Source: TWA4 sp045121095 (lineage in GTDB: Bacteria > Bacillota > Clostridia > Lachnospirales > Lachnospiraceae). From it: a stretch of 24,318 nucleotides of DNA. Location of the stretch: NCBI GenBank assembly GCA_045121095.1, contig JBGVFN010000164.1:1-24318 (forward strand). The letters run 5' to 3'. The position numbers and the translations under genes are program-made. The first letter of the stretch is position 1, and each line of letters starts with the position of its first letter. A model generated the notes under the pieces. The model had not been told where the DNA came from. It ran no database searches and saw nothing but the letters and a program-made list of their open reading frames with translations. This document shows positions 16,987 to 23,704 of the stretch, one piece after another.

Positions 16987-17863
16987 GATAACCGGCAGAA
17001 TCATAAAAGGCATTGGCGGATTTTACTATGTACACGATGGCAATGACCAGATTTTTGAGTGCCGTGCCAAAGGGATTTTCCGCAACAAGAAGCAAAAACC
17101 CCTGGTAGGAGATGAAGTGGTCATTGATATTCTGGATGCAGAAAAGCAGGTGGGAAACCTGGTGGAAATTCTGCCCCGCAGGTCGGAGCTGATCCGGCCT
17201 GCATCGGCAAATATAGATCAGGCCCTGGTTATTTTTGCAGCAAAAGACCCGGATCCCAATTATATTCTTCTGGACAAATTCCTGATCACCATGAACCGGC
17301 TGGATCTTCCGGTTATTCTGTGCTTTAATAAGACAGACCGGATTACGGAGGAAGAGATTCAGCGTCTTGAGCGGATCTATGGGAATGCCTGTGAACTGCA
17401 TTTTATTAGTGTTCTTCAGGAAAAAGGTCTGTCAGAACTGAAGGAGCGCATGAAAGGGAAAACTTCGGTTTTAGCAGGTCCTTCCGGGGCGGGAAAGTCC
17501 TCTTTTTTAAACTTTTTCTGCCCGGATTCTCAGGCACAGACGGGAGCGATCAGTGAAAAAATCGGACGTGGTCGTCATACCACCCGTCATGCAGAGCTTT
17601 TTTATGTGGAAGAAGACACTTATCTGATGGATACTCCGGGATTTAGTTCCATGGAATTAATGGGTCTGGATTATCGGGAACTTCGATATTATTATCCTGA
17701 ATTTGATGAACATGAGGGAAACTGCCGTTTTCAGGGCTGTGTGCATGTTTCAGAGCCGGATTGTTCTGTAAAAGCAGCAGTAGAAAACGGAGAAATTGCA
17801 AAAGAACGTTACGATTCTTATTGTTATCTCTATGAAGAATTACGTCATGTGAAGAAATATTAG
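16973..17863 (+). CDS. rsgA: Small ribosomal subunit biogenesis GTPase RsgA
   Basis: Circularly permuted GTPase acting late in 30S assembly; in B. subtilis (CpgA) it is a PrkC substrate, consistent with adjacency. An N-terminal OB fold spans about 1-70. G4 NKTD (119-122) precedes G1 GPSGAGKSS (169-177) and G3 DTPG (220-223), which is the diagnostic permuted order. The C-terminal zinc finger uses C251, C256, H258 and C264. The length of 296 aa is normal. The ATG overlaps the end of prkC by 14 bases, and TAGGAGA lies five bases upstream. Confidence 0.95.
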   Translation: MQKNKITGRIIKGIGGFYYVHDGNDQIFECRAKGIFRNKKQKPLVGDEVVIDILDAEKQVGNLVEILPRRSELIRPASANIDQALVIFAAKDPDPNYILLDKFLITMNRLDLPVILCFNKTDRITEEEIQRLERIYGNACELHFISVLQEKGLSELKERMKGKTSVLAGPSGAGKSSFLNFFCPDSQAQTGAISEKIGRGRHTTRHAELFYVEEDTYLMDTPGFSSMELMGLDYRELRYYYPEFDEHEGNCRFQGCVHVSEPDCSVKAAVENGEIAKERYDSYCYLYEELRHVKKY

Positions 17864-17869
17864 TAAACA

Positions 17870-17895
17870 GGTGTGTCTGTCGGTGCAGACACACC
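17870..17895 (+). other. Perfect 10-bp hairpin between rsgA and rpe
   Basis: GGTGTGTCTG (17870-17879) and CAGACACACC (17886-17895) pair perfectly around TCGGTG, starting seven bases after the rsgA stop. No T-run follows on either strand, so a classical intrinsic terminator is not supported. A second, weaker stem AACTGT/ACAGTT lies at 17909-17930, before the rpe ribosome binding site. Plausible roles are stabilising the 3' end of an upstream mRNA segment, or weak or factor-dependent termination. Confidence 0.6.
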
Positions 17896-17956
17896 ATAAT
17901 GATAAGGGAACTGTGAGGTACAAAACAGTTGTCTCAGTGTATATAAGGAGGAAACT

Positions 17957-18613
17957 ATGAAATATCTGGCACCTTCCGTTTTATCAGCGGATTTTGCAAA
18001 ACTGGGTGAAGAAGTTCGTACTGTCAGTGAGGCAGGCGCAGAGTATATCCATCTGGATATTATGGATGGCATGTTTGTGCCTAATATTACCTTTGGTGCA
18101 CCGGTGATCAAGAAGATCAGACCCTACAGCGAAAGTATTTTTGATGTGCATATGATGGTGCAGGATCCCGGAAGATATCTGGAAGATTTTGCAGCAGCAG
18201 GAGCAGATGTGATTTCCATTCATGCGGAAGCTTCCACTCATCTGGACAGAGATCTGAATCGGATTCATGAACTTGGCTGTAAAGCCGGTGTCGTACTGAA
18301 TCCCGCCACATCGTTAAGTGTATTGGATTGGGTACTGGACCTTGTGGATATGGTTGTTCTGATGACTGTAAACCCTGGATTTGGCAATCAGAAATTTATT
18401 CCCTATTCTGTTGAAAAAGTAAAAGCACTGAAAAAGATGCTGACAGAAAAAGGCTCCAATGCATTGATCCAGCTGGATGGCGGAGTAAAACTGGACAACT
18501 GTGCACAGCTGTGTGAAGCAGGTGCGGACGTTCTGGTGGCAGGTTCTGCTGTCTTTAAGGATGACCCCGCAGCCAACGTACGCGCTTTCCGGGAAATTTT
18601 AGGAAAATTTTAG
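17957..18613 (+). CDS. rpe: Ribulose-phosphate 3-epimerase
   Basis: TIM-barrel enzyme interconverting ribulose 5-phosphate and xylulose 5-phosphate in the pentose phosphate pathway. It starts with the typical LAPSVLSADF. Metal and catalytic residues appear in HLDIMDG (32-38) and DVHMM, the phosphate loop in VNPGFGNQKF, then LDGGV and AGSAVF. The phosphate loop usually reads GFGGQ; here Asn replaces the second Gly. The length of 218 aa is standard. AAGGAGG lies five bases before the ATG. Its place between rsgA and thiN is conserved in B. subtilis. Confidence 0.96.
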   Translation: MKYLAPSVLSADFAKLGEEVRTVSEAGAEYIHLDIMDGMFVPNITFGAPVIKKIRPYSESIFDVHMMVQDPGRYLEDFAAAGADVISIHAEASTHLDRDLNRIHELGCKAGVVLNPATSLSVLDWVLDLVDMVVLMTVNPGFGNQKFIPYSVEKVKALKKMLTEKGSNALIQLDGGVKLDNCAQLCEAGADVLVAGSAVFKDDPAANVRAFREILGKF

Positions 18614-18709
18614 TGATTTTAGGCAAAGCATGCTTTTATGGGTGTGATTTGCCTGAAAGCTGAGTGAAAATAAGAGTAATCGAAACGTTAAGCAAAGGAG
18701 AAAATTGAT
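18614..18709 (+). other. rpe-thiN intergenic region with inverted repeats
   Basis: AGGCAAA (18621-18627) and TTTGCCT (18648-18654) form a 7-bp stem with a 20-base loop that itself begins within a perfect 12-bp palindrome AAAGCATGCTTT (18625-18636). The two folds are mutually exclusive. No T-run and no convincing promoter is visible. AAAGGAG at 18694-18700 is the thiN ribosome binding site. Confidence 0.4.
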
Positions 18710-19360
18710 TTGAAACGTTGCTTAATCATAACCGGAGGCAGTGTGGATGATCCAACTGCCTCTGATTTTTTGAGAAAAAATCATTATGATTTCATAATTG
18801 CGGTGGACGGCGGTTTGATGGCAGCCAGAAGACTGCAGATACTGCCGGATTTTTGTGTAGGAGACTTTGATTCCGTATCAGAGGAGGCCTATGCATATTT
18901 CCAGGCAAAGGAGGGGATCTGCTGGGAGACGCACCCTCCGGAAAAAGATGACACCGATACGGAGCTGGCTCTTCATCTGGCATTGCGTCAGGGAGCAGAA
19001 GAAATTCACCTTTTTGGCGCCACAGGAACTCGTATGGACCACACTTTGGCGGCCATTGGTTTGCTGCAGATTCCTTTAAAGGCAGGCGTTTTCTGCTGGA
19101 TGATTGACGGGCACAACCGGATTACCATGATTGATTCGGAGATAAAACTGAAAAAAGCAGAAACATTTGGAAAATATGTTTCTCTGATTCCCTATACAGA
19201 AGTGGTTTCTGGTGTTACACTGAAGGGGATGAAATATCCTTTGCAGGATGCGGTGCTGGTTCATGGAAACAGCCTTGGAGTCAGCAATGAAATTCAGGAA
19301 GAAGAAGCGGTTATACAGATTAAGGGAGGACAGCTGCTTCTGATTGAATCGAAAGATTGA
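18710..19360 (+). CDS. thiN: Thiamine pyrophosphokinase
   Basis: Transfers pyrophosphate from ATP to thiamine, giving the cofactor thiamine diphosphate. Family motifs are AVDGG, GDFDS (51-55), KDDTDTELAL (catalytic acidic cluster, Asp80-Glu85), GATGTRMDHTLA and the C-terminal SLGVSNE. The length of 216 aa matches B. subtilis ThiN. It begins with TTG nine bases after AAAGGAG; no in-frame ATG is near. The last codons and the stop lie in the first copy of a 27-bp direct duplication that continues past the stop. Confidence 0.93.
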   Translation: MKRCLIITGGSVDDPTASDFLRKNHYDFIIAVDGGLMAARRLQILPDFCVGDFDSVSEEAYAYFQAKEGICWETHPPEKDDTDTELALHLALRQGAEEIHLFGATGTRMDHTLAAIGLLQIPLKAGVFCWMIDGHNRITMIDSEIKLKKAETFGKYVSLIPYTEVVSGVTLKGMKYPLQDAVLVHGNSLGVSNEIQEEEAVIQIKGGQLLLIESKD

Positions 19361-19395
19361 TGCGGTTGGATTGAATCGAAAGATTGATGAGGGTG
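19342..19395 (+). repeat. 27-bp tandem duplication at the thiN-maf junction
   Basis: Copy 1 (19342-19368) and copy 2 (19369-19395) share an exact 21-base core, from GATTGAATCGAAAG to GATTGATG, and match at 25 of 27 positions overall. The thiN stop codon is in copy 1, so copy 2 repeats the thiN tail outside the gene. In the maf frame the duplication reads as NRKID repeated, upstream of the real maf start. Confidence 0.85.
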
Positions 19396-19415
19396 AAAGG
19401 AATAAACGAAATACG

Positions 19416-20018
19416 ATGAAAAAAACACTATTATTAGCTTCTGCATCCCCCAGAAGAAAAGAGATACTGGAGCAGGCCGGTTTTTCTTTTGAGATTCTGG
19501 CGGCCAATGCAGATGAAAATATTCAGGAAGCTGATCCGGCGGAAATGGTGAAAAAGCTTTCTGCCCGAAAAGCACTTGCATCCATGGAAGCATGGAAACA
19601 GCAGAACAAGTCTGAAGATGATATACTGGTGCTGGGTGCAGATACCGTTGTGGTACTGGACGGACAGATTCTGGGAAAACCTTCTGATCAGGCAGATGCG
19701 ACACAGATGCTGCGCCGGCTGCAGGGCAATACCCACCAGGTGTATACCGGTGTAACCTTGTTGTGGGTGGATGAAGAAAAGCAGCAAAAACAGATTTGTT
19801 TTGCAGAGAAGACTGATGTGGTATTTTATCCCATGACAGAAACAGAGATTCAGGCGTATATTGCAACAAATGAAGGCGCTGATAAAGCAGGTTCTTACGC
19901 TGTGCAGGGACTTGCTATGAAATACATTGAAAAAATAGATGGAGATTACCATAATGTGGTAGGATTACCGGCGGCCAGCATTTATCAGACACTGTGCAGA
20001 AACCATCTGGAGCTTTGA
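19416..20018 (+). CDS. maf: Maf-family nucleoside triphosphate pyrophosphatase
   Basis: Hydrolyses non-canonical or damaged nucleoside triphosphates (dTTP/UTP-type Maf members); linked to septum and cell-shape phenotypes when overproduced in B. subtilis. ASASPRRKEIL at the N-terminus (SASPRR 9-14), GADTVV with Asp76, and DKAGSYAVQG are the family signatures. The length of 200 aa is standard. I start at ATG 19416, which gives the canonical MKKTLLLASASPRR. The frame is open back to 19344 through the 27-bp duplication, but that part is not Maf-like. The nearest Shine-Dalgarno, AAAGGA at 19396, is about 14 bases from the ATG, longer than usual. Confidence 0.92.
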   Translation: MKKTLLLASASPRRKEILEQAGFSFEILAANADENIQEADPAEMVKKLSARKALASMEAWKQQNKSEDDILVLGADTVVVLDGQILGKPSDQADATQMLRRLQGNTHQVYTGVTLLWVDEEKQQKQICFAEKTDVVFYPMTETEIQAYIATNEGADKAGSYAVQGLAMKYIEKIDGDYHNVVGLPAASIYQTLCRNHLEL

Positions 20019-20043
20019 TGGGGACTCTGAAAAGAGGTAAAAG

Positions 20044-21159
20044 ATGAAAGAAAAAACAGGTGTAAAAGCAAATACAGATATAGAAGTAAAAGCAGGTATA
20101 AAATCAAGTACAGGTGTAAAAGCAAATGCATGTCGATCTTTGGGACAGAAAATCGGGCAGAAAAGCTTGATTCGCCTGACCGCCATGCTGCTGATCCTGG
20201 TAATGACATTATGTACCGGCTGTGGACAGGGAAAGCAGTCTGATATTCGGATTGTAAAACCCTTGTCTGATACAGAACTGTTTAAAATTGATGAAGAAAT
20301 CTGCACGGTGTCGGAAGCTGTAGTACTGATTTCTGCCCAAAAGAAGGTTGTCGAAGATATTTATGGTCCTGAAATCTGGGCGGTGGAGACTGGTGGAGTG
20401 ACTTTTGAAGAAAATATGAAAGTCTCTTTAAAAGATTTTCTTGCACGGATGACCTGTATGAAGCTGATGGCAGAAGCTAACCATATTACGTTGTCTGCAG
20501 AAGAAAAACAGCAGATTCAAAGCTGCACAGATGCCTATCTTTCCCAGCTGACGGAAGAAGAAAGCAAGGCTCTGAATGCAGAAAAAGAAGAAATCCAGGA
20601 CGTATTTACCTCATATTACTACTATAATAAACTGATGGAAGTACTGACATCCGACATGGAGACGGAAATTTCCGATAATGATGCCCGTATTATGCAGATT
20701 GAGTGTATTTATGTGGCAAAAACAGATAAAGATCAAACTTCCAAAATGCAGAAAATTCTGAAAAAGGCAAAAGAAGCAGACAGTTTTGCGGAAGTGGCAA
20801 AAACCTATAATGAAAGCGGAGAAACGGCCATGAGCATTTCCCGCAATCAGCTGTCGGCAGAAATCGAAGAAGCGGTTTTTGCTTTGTCAGATGACCAGAT
20901 CAGTAATGTGCTGGAAGCAGAGGATGGCTATTATATTATTCATTGTGTGGAAGACTATGACCGGGAAGCTACTGCAAAGCATAAGGAAGAGCTGGTTAAT
21001 GCGTTAAAAGAAGAATACTTTACACAGCAGTATGACGGTTTTGTAGAAAATCTGACTGCCCAGTTCAATGACAGTGCATGGGAAAAGATTTCTCTGGCGG
21101 ATATTGTAACCCTTTCAGAAGCAGATTTCTTTGCCATTTATGAAGAATATGTAAAGTAA
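20044..21159 (+). CDS. Parvulin-like (PrsA/SurA-type) lipoprotein, probable foldase-like chaperone
   Basis: Probable extracytoplasmic lipoprotein of 371 aa. A hydrophobic signal segment (about residues 45-58) ends in a lipobox-like CTGC with Cys60. The mature part has a SurA_N-like helical domain (about 75-225) and a parvulin-like domain (about 228-320) with SFAEVAKTYNES, AVFALSDDQISNVLEAEDG and GYYIIHC. The histidines usual in active parvulins (in HIL and GYHII) are replaced, so isomerase activity is doubtful and a chaperone role is more likely. The N-terminus before the signal is unusually long and holds four hexapeptide repeats. AGAGGT lies five bases before the ATG, 25 bases after maf. 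It is the last gene of the cluster. Lipoprotein class is secure; exact function is not. Confidence 0.75.
   Translation: MKEKTGVKANTDIEVKAGIKSSTGVKANACRSLGQKIGQKSLIRLTAMLLILVMTLCTGCGQGKQSDIRIVKPLSDTELFKIDEEICTVSEAVVLISAQKKVVEDIYGPEIWAVETGGVTFEENMKVSLKDFLARMTCMKLMAEANHITLSAEEKQQIQSCTDAYLSQLTEEESKALNAEKEEIQDVFTSYYYYNKLMEVLTSDMETEISDNDARIMQIECIYVAKTDKDQTSKMQKILKKAKEADSFAEVAKTYNESGETAMSISRNQLSAEIEEAVFALSDDQISNVLEAEDGYYIIHCVEDYDREATAKHKEELVNALKEEYFTQQYDGFVENLTAQFNDSAWEKISLADIVTLSEADFFAIYEEYVK
20059..20130 (+). repeat. Four in-frame 18-bp repeats in the lipoprotein N-terminus
   Basis: Units at 20059, 20077, 20095 and 20113 encode GVKANT, DIEVKA, GIKSST and GVKANA. Units 1 and 4 differ by one base. 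They form a Lys-rich stretch (residues 6-29) before the signal peptide's hydrophobic core, where such an extension is not expected. Confidence 0.85.
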
Positions 21160-21274
21160 CATCGATTGTCACCTTCATTCAGAAAGAGATTCTGTCCAAT
21201 GAAACTGACGCCGGCCAGATGAGTGGTGGCAGCATTGCTCAACAGAACAGATAAAAAGTTTAATAAGTAAATTG
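21160..21274 (+). other. Intergenic region before the htpG operator, possible coding remnant
   Basis: No intact gene. One forward frame is open from 21144 to the stop at 21252-21254 and reads protein-like (for example FIQKEILSNETDAGQ then MSGGSIAQQNR), but it has no start codon and I cannot assign a family. It could be the decayed 3' end of a lost gene or chance. No intrinsic terminator for the upstream cluster is visible here. Confidence 0.3.
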
Positions 21275-21301
21275 TTAGCACTCATTTTTAATGAGTGCTA
21301 A
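21275..21301 (+). promoter_or_regulatory. CIRCE operator (HrcA binding site)
   Basis: TTAGCACTC (21275-21283), a 9-base spacer and GAGTGCTAA (21293-21301) match the CIRCE consensus exactly. CIRCE is the operator of the heat-shock repressor HrcA, usually found before hrcA-grpE-dnaK and groESL. It ends eight bases upstream of the -35 box of the htpG promoter. The match is read directly; HrcA regulation follows from established knowledge of the element. Confidence 0.97.
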
Positions 21302-21308
21302 TTTTTGC

Positions 21309-21337
21309 TTGACAAACCTGTACGAGCGTATTATGAT
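21309..21337 (+). promoter_or_regulatory. Sigma-A-type promoter of htpG
   Basis: A perfect TTGACA -35 box (21309-21314) and a TATGAT -10 box (21332-21337) are separated by 17 bp, immediately after CIRCE. Transcription should begin near 21344, giving a leader of about 77 bases. Confidence 0.9.
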
Positions 21338-21420
21338 ATGTACTGAACAAAACACGGGCAGACCCAACCGATACACGGTATGCCTCTGCTAAATGATTAT
21401 AAAATTTAGGAGTGATTACA

Positions 21421-23415
21421 ATGGCTGTTAAATCAGGTAATTTAACAATTAATAGTGAAAACATTTTCCCCATTATTAAAAAATGGCTGTATTCCGATCA
21501 TGATATTTTTTACAGAGAATTAGTTTCCAATGCATGTGATGCAATTACCAAACTGAAAAAACTGGAAGTAATGGGCGAATACTCATTCCCCGAGGATTAT
21601 AAAGCAAAAGTAACGGTAACTGTAGATCCTGAAGAAAAGTCCATCACCTTTGCTGATAATGGTATTGGTATGACCTTCGAAGAAGTAGATGAGTACATTA
21701 ACCAGATTGCATTTTCCGGTGCAGCAGACTTCCTGGAAAAATACAAAGATAAAACAAGCGAAGACCAGATTATCGGTCATTTTGGACTTGGTTTCTACTC
21801 TGCATTTATGGTAGCTGATAAAGTAACCATCGATTCCTTATCTCATAAAGAAGGCGCAGAAAGCGTTCACTGGGAATCCGAAGCAGGTGTAGATTTCGAG
21901 ATGTCAGCTGGCAATAAGACAGATGTTGGTACCAGCATCAAGCTGTATCTCAATGAAGACAGCTATGAATTCTGCAACGAATACCGTGCAAAAGAAGTTC
22001 TGGAAAAATACTGCTCCTTCATGCCTTCTGAAATTTATCTGGAAGTAAATGGAAAAGAGATGGAAACTCAGACCATCGATGAAGAAGAACTGCTGGAAGA
22101 AGACGTAATCGTAGAACGTTTCACAGAAGAAGCAGAAACCGAAGAAGTAGAAAAAGAAGACGGAACCAAGGAACTGGTAGAAACCAAACCTGCTAAGAAT
22201 AAAGTAAAAATCCAGAAACGTCCCGTTCCCGTTAACGAAGTAAATCCTCTTTGGAACAAACATCCCAATGATTGTACAGAAGAAGAATATAGAAACTTCT
22301 ACCGCAGTGTATTCCATGATTACAAAGAGCCTCTGTTCTGGATCCATCTGAACATGGATTATCCTTTCAAATTGAAAGGTATTCTGTACTTCCCTAAGAT
22401 CAACATCGAATACGAATCCGCAGAAGGCGTTATCAAACTGTACAACAATCAGGTATTTATTGCAGATAACATCAAAGAAGTAATTCCTGAATTCCTTATG
22501 CTGTTAAAGGGTGTGATCGACTGTCCTGACCTGCCTCTGAACGTATCCAGAAGTGCTCTGCAGAACGACGGCTTTGTAAAGAAGATTTCCGATTACATCA
22601 CCAAGAAAGTTGCAGACAAGCTGTCCGGTATGTGCAAAACAGACCGCGAAAACTACGAAAAATACTGGGATAACATCAATCCCTTCATCAAATACGGCTG
22701 CCTGAAAGATGAAAAATTCGATAAGAAGATGAAAGATTTCATGCTGTACCATACAACGGAAAATACTTTCGTTACTCTGGCAGACGAGCTGGAAAAGAAT
22801 AAAGAAAAATACGAAAACAAAGTATTCTATACAGACGATGTAAAAGCACAGGCTCAGTACATCTCCATGTTCAAAAATGAAGAAATCGAAGTAGTAGTGC
22901 TGAATCAGAGAATCGATACACCTTACATCCAGCATCTGGAACAGGCAAACGAAGATCTGAAATTTGTCCGCGTAGACTCCGATCTGAATGACATCTTTAA
23001 AGATGAAACCGACGAAGAACAGCAGAAACAGCTGGAAGAAAACGGAAAAACATTAGGTGAACTGTACAAGAAAGTCATGCCCGATGAAAAGATTGAAGTT
23101 GCACTGGAAAAACTGAAAGACGCAGAAGTAGCATCCGTTATTACCTTCTCCGAAGAAGGCCGCAGAATGCAGGATATGATGCGCATGTATGGCATGGATC
23201 CCAGTATGTTTGGCAGCGAAGGCCTGAAACTGGTTCTGAACGCAAACCATCCTCTGGTAGATTACATTCTCAACAACGGTGAAAATGAACATGCATCTGA
23301 CATCTGCGAACAGCTGTATGACCTGGCACTGTTAAAACATGGCAGCCTGTCACCGGAAAGAATGGCAGCATTTGTAACAAGAAGCAATAAGCTGATGATG
23401 GAGCTGAATAAATAA
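21421..23415 (+). CDS. htpG: Molecular chaperone HtpG (Hsp90)
   Basis: Cytoplasmic ATP-dependent chaperone of the Hsp90 family. The N-terminal GHKL ATPase has ELVSNACDA (Glu33, Asn37, Asp40), DNGIGM (79-84) and GHFGLGFYS (119-127, His where Gln is common). The middle domain shows NPLWNKHP and LPLNVSRSALQ with the catalytic-loop Arg; a C-terminal dimerisation domain follows. The length of 664 aa is slightly longer than E. coli HtpG (624), partly through an acidic stretch near residues 220-260. ATG 21421, eight bases after AGGAG, is preferred over the in-frame GTG at 21412. Codon choice is more restricted than in neighbours, as in highly expressed genes. It is a monocistronic-looking unit under CIRCE. 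Confidence 0.97.
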   Translation: MAVKSGNLTINSENIFPIIKKWLYSDHDIFYRELVSNACDAITKLKKLEVMGEYSFPEDYKAKVTVTVDPEEKSITFADNGIGMTFEEVDEYINQIAFSGAADFLEKYKDKTSEDQIIGHFGLGFYSAFMVADKVTIDSLSHKEGAESVHWESEAGVDFEMSAGNKTDVGTSIKLYLNEDSYEFCNEYRAKEVLEKYCSFMPSEIYLEVNGKEMETQTIDEEELLEEDVIVERFTEEAETEEVEKEDGTKELVETKPAKNKVKIQKRPVPVNEVNPLWNKHPNDCTEEEYRNFYRSVFHDYKEPLFWIHLNMDYPFKLKGILYFPKINIEYESAEGVIKLYNNQVFIADNIKEVIPEFLMLLKGVIDCPDLPLNVSRSALQNDGFVKKISDYITKKVADKLSGMCKTDRENYEKYWDNINPFIKYGCLKDEKFDKKMKDFMLYHTTENTFVTLADELEKNKEKYENKVFYTDDVKAQAQYISMFKNEEIEVVVLNQRIDTPYIQHLEQANEDLKFVRVDSDLNDIFKDETDEEQQKQLEENGKTLGELYKKVMPDEKIEVALEKLKDAEVASVITFSEEGRRMQDMMRMYGMDPSMFGSEGLKLVLNANHPLVDYILNNGENEHASDICEQLYDLALLKHGSLSPERMAAFVTRSNKLMMELNK

Positions 23416-23457
23416 AAAGATAAAACAAAAACAGTCGCCTCACAAGGGGTTGACCTA

Positions 23458-23637
23458 ATGATGAGTTGGAAAGCCACCCAGCACTCGGCCAAAGTACAAG
23501 GGTGGTTTGGTGATTATGAAATTGATTTTGCTGTTGGATGCAAATGTACTGCAGGAATTGTAAAGGAAAAAGAGTCTGCTGCTTGTGGCAGGATGTTATT
23601 GCGTATTCATAAACCTTTTAATATAATAAAACTATAA
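23458..23637 (+). CDS. Possible small protein, 59 aa, unknown
   Basis: ATG 23458 is preceded by AAGGGG (23444-23449) at eight bases and opens a 59-codon frame with Trp, Phe, Gly and three Cys residues (KVQGWFGDYEIDF, GCKCTAGIVKE, AACGRML). I recognise no family. The frame is in phase with htpG: after the htpG stop it stays open for 74 codons. It uses codons such as ATA, CTA and AGG that are rare in neighbouring genes, which weakens the case. A CCACCC/GGGTGG inverted repeat lies inside it. It may be a small gene, a decayed fragment, or chance. Confidence 0.3.
   Translation: MMSWKATQHSAKVQGWFGDYEIDFAVGCKCTAGIVKEKESAACGRMLLRIHKPFNIIKL
23599..23627 (+). promoter_or_regulatory. Possible promoter of the sorE-like gene
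   Basis: TTGCGT (23599-23604) and a perfect TATAAT (23622-23627) are 17 bp apart, 78 bases before the start of the dehydrogenase gene. The -35 box is a partial match. It overlaps the end of the small open frame at 23458-23637, so both are unlikely to be fully constrained. Confidence 0.5.
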
Positions 23638-23657
23638 AATCCAGGAAACAGGATTTT
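23636..23657 (+). other. Short hairpin in the leader before the sorE-like gene
   Basis: AAAATCC (23636-23642) and GGATTTT (23651-23657) pair perfectly around an 8-base loop. The stem has only two G-C pairs and a four-T end, so it is at best a weak terminator; it could equally be a leader hairpin, since it lies just past the predicted transcription start. Confidence 0.35.
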
Positions 23658-23704
23658 CTGAAAGGTACGGAATCAAAACAACACAGCAGAAAGGACAAGG
23701 AAAG

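Noticed and set aside
17870..17895. Intrinsic terminator after rsgA
   Set aside because: The stem is excellent but neither strand has a T-run after it, so I record it only as a hairpin.
19344..19415. Extended maf N-terminus from TTG 19344 or 19371
   Set aside because: The added residues come from the 27-bp duplication and are not Maf-like; MKKTLLLASASPRR from ATG 19416 is the family start.
21344..21420. Structured regulator in the htpG leader
   Set aside because: Only a weak 5-bp pairing (GCAGA with TCTGC) is visible; nothing resembles a known riboswitch or thermosensor, and CIRCE already explains heat control.
21412..21423. GTG 21412 as htpG start
   Set aside because: The GTG overlaps the Shine-Dalgarno AGGAG; ATG 21421 has ideal spacing and gives the usual N-terminus.
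23476..23507. htpG terminator from CCACCC/GGGTGG
   Set aside because: Only six pairs with a 20-base loop and just three T after it; it also lies inside the small open frame.
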